Shown: piece by piece, positions 61,729 to 64,000 of the stretch
Position numbering within the stretch: position 1 is the stretch's first letter
How the letters are laid out: each line of letters begins with the position of its first letter
NCBI GenBank assembly: GCA_023230505.1
Contig: JALNXF010000001.1
Location: 310,001 to 374,000 of the forward strand
DNA: 64,000 nt
Reading direction: 5' to 3'
From: Candidatus Altimarinota bacterium
Lineage (GTDB): Bacteria; Patescibacteriota; Gracilibacteria; BD1-5; UBA2023
The notes under the pieces: generated by a model
Told to the model about the DNA's origin: nothing
Databases searched by the model: none
What the model saw: only the letters and a program-made list of their open reading frames with translations
Program-made: the position numbers and the translations under genes

Positions 61729-61932
61729 ATGGATAAACAAAATTTGGTATATTTTTTACCTCTAATAATCTGGGAAATTATCTGGAAAGGTATAGCTCTT
61801 TGGAAGGCTGCAAGAAATTGAGATAAAAATTGGTTTATAGCTCTTCTTATAATCAATTCTGTCGGTATTTTACCTATAATTTATATTTATTTTTTCGCAA
61901 AGAAAGAAAATGAAAAAATTGTTTGACTTTAA
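61729..61932 (+). CDS. DUF5652-family small membrane protein
   Basis: This 67-residue protein has two membrane segments: LVYFLPLIIWEIIWKGIALW near the start and FIALLIINSVGILPIIYIYF near the middle, joined by KAARNGDKNW. The WK-x-x-ALWKAAR-(x)n-W-F-I pattern matches DUF5652, a family common in candidate-phyla bacteria, function unknown. Two glycines are TGA. A hairpin terminator follows. Confidence 0.75.
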
Positions 61933-61952
61933 TAAAAATATATAGTTTAATG

Positions 61953-61984
61953 CGAAAGTACTTTTCGGAAACGAAAGTACTTTT
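61953..61984 (+). terminator. Terminator after the DUF5652 gene
   Basis: GAAAGTACTTTTCG, a GAAA-type loop and CGAAAGTACTTTT form a hairpin with one bulged T, followed by T-rich sequence. Confidence 0.75.
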
Positions 61985-62040
61985 ATTACTAATTATTAAT
62001 TATTATGTTTTGAACATAAAAATGACATAGTTTGTATAAC

Positions 62041-62070
62041 AAAATCTCAGGAAATATTTCTGAGATTTTG
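62041..62070. repeat. Inverted repeat in intergenic region
   Basis: AAAATCTCAG and CTGAGATTTT flank a loop of about ten bases, between the DUF5652 terminator and the HTH gene. It may be a second terminator or an operator for the HTH gene; the sequence does not decide. The rest of 61985-62168 is AT-rich and holds nothing else recognised. Confidence 0.5.
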
Positions 62071-62168
62071 TGCTTATATGAGTTTTTCGTGAATTTTGAT
62101 AATAAAAATTGAAAAAATATAAAAAATAATTAATATCTAAAAAAGTTTTATTTACATATTTATTAAAA

Positions 62169-62711
62169 ATGTATTCAATAGACAGAATAAAATGAGCTAA
62201 AATACTCAATATATCAACAAGAACTCTTGATAGATATATTAGATCTGGTAAAATAAGAAGCCAGAAAAAATGAAAAAAGGTCTTTTTAAATTCTGATGAT
62301 GTTGAAGTTTTAAAAAATTGATGAATTCAAGAAGATTACGAAGTGATTAAATCTAGAGAAATCGAAGTTAATCCATTTACAAAAACAGATTTAGTTTCAT
62401 ATAAAAATCTATATCAAGATATTGTATGTAAAATAGAACAAAAAGATAATTTAATAAAGGATTTATCTTACAAATTAGGTAATGCTGAGGCAGAATTAAA
62501 AAACTCAATATCACTTGTTGAATACAAAAAAACAGCATTTTTACTAGAAAGTTCTACAAATAAAATAGAACATGAAAAATTACAATTAGAAGAAAAAACT
62601 AGTGATTTAGAAAAAAAATTAAGCACAAACAAATTGTTAAATACTATTTTATCAATATTTTTATTCATAACTATCATTTTACTCTTTGTTGTGTGGTTTA
62701 GTAGCCTATAA
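62169..62711 (+). CDS. Membrane-anchored HTH protein
   Basis: The 180-residue protein starts with a MerR/excisionase-type helix-turn-helix (AKILNISTRTLDRYIRSGKI, followed by KKVFLNSDDVEVLKN). A coiled-coil region rich in E, K and S follows (about residues 75-155). A C-terminal membrane helix (TILSIFLFITIILLFVVWF) ends the protein, so the DNA-binding domain would sit on the inner face of the membrane. It lies 10 bases before the M23 peptidase gene and is probably co-transcribed with it, which suggests a role in controlling or sensing the cell surface; this is inference. Confidence 0.7.
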
Positions 62712-62721
62712 CTCAATAATC

Positions 62722-64000
62722 ATGAGAAAATTAATTATATCGTTTTTTATATTTATAGCATTTTACAACTTCACTGAAGCTGGTAATTTTATTTACCCAT
62801 TTGATAAAGTATCAAATCCAAAATGTAGATTTAGTGCCTGGAATACATTATCTGATGATTGTAAAATATCAATTCCAAGAATTGAGGGCTGAAACTATAC
62901 AAAATACAAAAATGATACAAATTACAGAAGAATATATTCTATCCTTTGGTGATCAACTTATGATTATTGATGGGATGTGTGATATGGAAGTCATCTGTGA
63001 GTGGATATCGCGACGAGCGCTGGAACTCCAGTAAGAAGTATTTGAGACTGAGAAGTAATAATAGCTGGGTGGCTTGCCTGACGGTGAAATTCTGTTACAA
63101 TTAAGCATAAATTAAGTAATTGAACTTATGTATATTCAAATTATTCACATCTAAATAAAATACTAACTACAAAATGAAGTATTAAAGCCTGAACTACAAT
63201 TTGAGAAGTATGAGCGACAGGAAATGCATATTGAAATCATCTCCATTTTCAAATTGATATTACAAATCAAGCTCATCCATATTGGTATAGTACATGTTCA
63301 AAATGAGTTGATATTTTTTCTCTTGTAAATGATTGAATGTGTAGAGATTTTTTGACAGCTAATACAATTGATCCAATATTATTTCTAGAAAGTAATGGTC
63401 AATTTAAGGCAATTGAAGATATAAAACAAATGCAAAATAGAACTGCAAAAATTGAGAAACAAAATATTAAAACTAGAGAACAAATTCTTGAAGAAGAAAT
63501 TGCAGAATTTCTAAAAACTCATTCATTTAAATTAAATACATGAGTTTCTTGAAATAATTTAATGGTATGAAAAAATTATATAACAAAATTAAATGTATCA
63601 TATTTTAATAGACCATTTTCTTGAAATTTACCTGGGAACTGAATAGAGTTTGAATATGATAAAACAGCAGTTAAGGTATTTCCAGAAAAAGCAATTGCAG
63701 TAGAGGCTTGATTTAGAGAAATTATTATTACATGATTAAAAAGCTGAGCTCAAACTATTAACCTAAAACTCTGAAAGCAAACAGTTTGAAGAATTACAAT
63801 TAATTTCTATAAATCAGGTGAGCTTGGAAGCCCAACGGATGCAATGTTTATTATAAAAAACAATATTGCACTTTGAGATGAAAAATTAGCCTGAATAGTA
63901 TTTAAAACTACATTTTGAAGCAATCAAATTTATATTCCATATAATGGTACTTACAAAGTAAAATCACTTTCTGGAAAAGTAAAATTCTGTAATGTATCAA
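62722..64000 (+). CDS. M23-family (LytM-type) peptidase, 3' end outside window
   Basis: The protein has a signal peptide (residues 1-20, LIISFFIFIAFYNFTEA) and an M23 metallopeptidase domain in the first 200 residues. Zinc ligands are visible in GSHLGVDIATSAGTPV (His and Asp) and in GNHLHFQIDI (HxH), with the usual GDGEVIIAG strand between. M23 enzymes cleave peptidoglycan peptide bridges. A C-terminal region of unknown type, partly coiled coil and then beta-rich (FPEKAIAVEAGFREIIITGL), continues past the window end. Many glycines are TGA. Confidence 0.88.

Noticed and set aside
62003-62209. Minus-strand 68-residue frame
   Set aside because: It overlaps the start of the HTH gene and an inverted repeat, has no recognisable features, and its composition fits a random AT-rich frame.

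Overview
The window reads as the chromosome of a low-GC bacterium that translates UGA as glycine (genetic code 25). That points to the candidate phyla Absconditabacteria (SR1) or Gracilibacteria (BD1-5); the window does not decide between them. Under the standard code nearly every gene is broken by in-frame TGA. Read as glycine, these codons restore full-length proteins, and TGA falls on invariant glycines: the catalytic NADFDGD motif of RpoC, the Walker A loop of the PilB-type ATPase, and the GNSGGP active site of the HtrA protease. TGG is still used for tryptophan, and every complete gene ends in TAA or TAG. The coordinates below follow that code.

Layout. 1-550: end of a WecG/TagA-type glycosyltransferase gene. 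703-4829: a MacAB-like exporter operon (adaptor, ATPase, permease), interrupted by an intergenic inverted repeat. 4916-6866: a lemA-TPM-TPM operon that looks foreign (GC-rich, Shine-Dalgarno sites, no UGA glycine). 7154-10629: M24 peptidase, GDP-mannose hydrolase, DnaQ-like exonuclease and unknown genes. 10752-12951: a second group with clear Shine-Dalgarno sites, holding a membrane protein, a small two-helix protein and an SPFH-domain lipoprotein. 13109-19252: MazG, glycosyltransferase 2, tRNA-Lys, MscS, HtrA, YmdB, DedA and PAP2. 19367-24216: SulP transporter, rRNA methyltransferase, SLH protein and SmpB. 24369-27419: a 1016-residue prepilin-like surface protein ending in DUF285/BspA repeats. 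27516-35082: rpoC and rpoB. 35241-41928: TldE/PmbA, a PilB-type ATPase and a flippase. 42489-48729: a four-gene cluster with two paralogous unknown proteins flanking an AAA_28-CYTH fusion. 48853-56972: RecQ, TyrRS, cold-shock protein, tmRNA, a surface protein and UvrD/PcrA. 57075-61595: a two-gene operon encoding a 1234-residue protein with two MutS-type ATPase domains, plus an unknown partner. 61729-64000: DUF5652 protein, then a membrane-anchored HTH protein beside an M23 peptidase.

How the genes fit together. Surface biology is prominent: type IV pilus parts (PilB-like motor and a very large prepilin), an SLH-domain protein, a flippase, glycosyltransferases, and PAP2 with DedA (probably undecaprenyl-phosphate recycling). 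SmpB and tmRNA are both present, so trans-translation is complete here. RecQ, UvrD, the exonuclease and the double MutS-like protein form a DNA-metabolism component.

The most unusual items are the tandem-ATPase MutS-like operon, the prepilin-DUF285 fusion with an exact 150-bp coding repeat, the paralogue/AAA_28-CYTH cluster, and a 5'-leader element (hairpin, two bases, then GCTCATTAAC) shared by the two foreign-looking operons.
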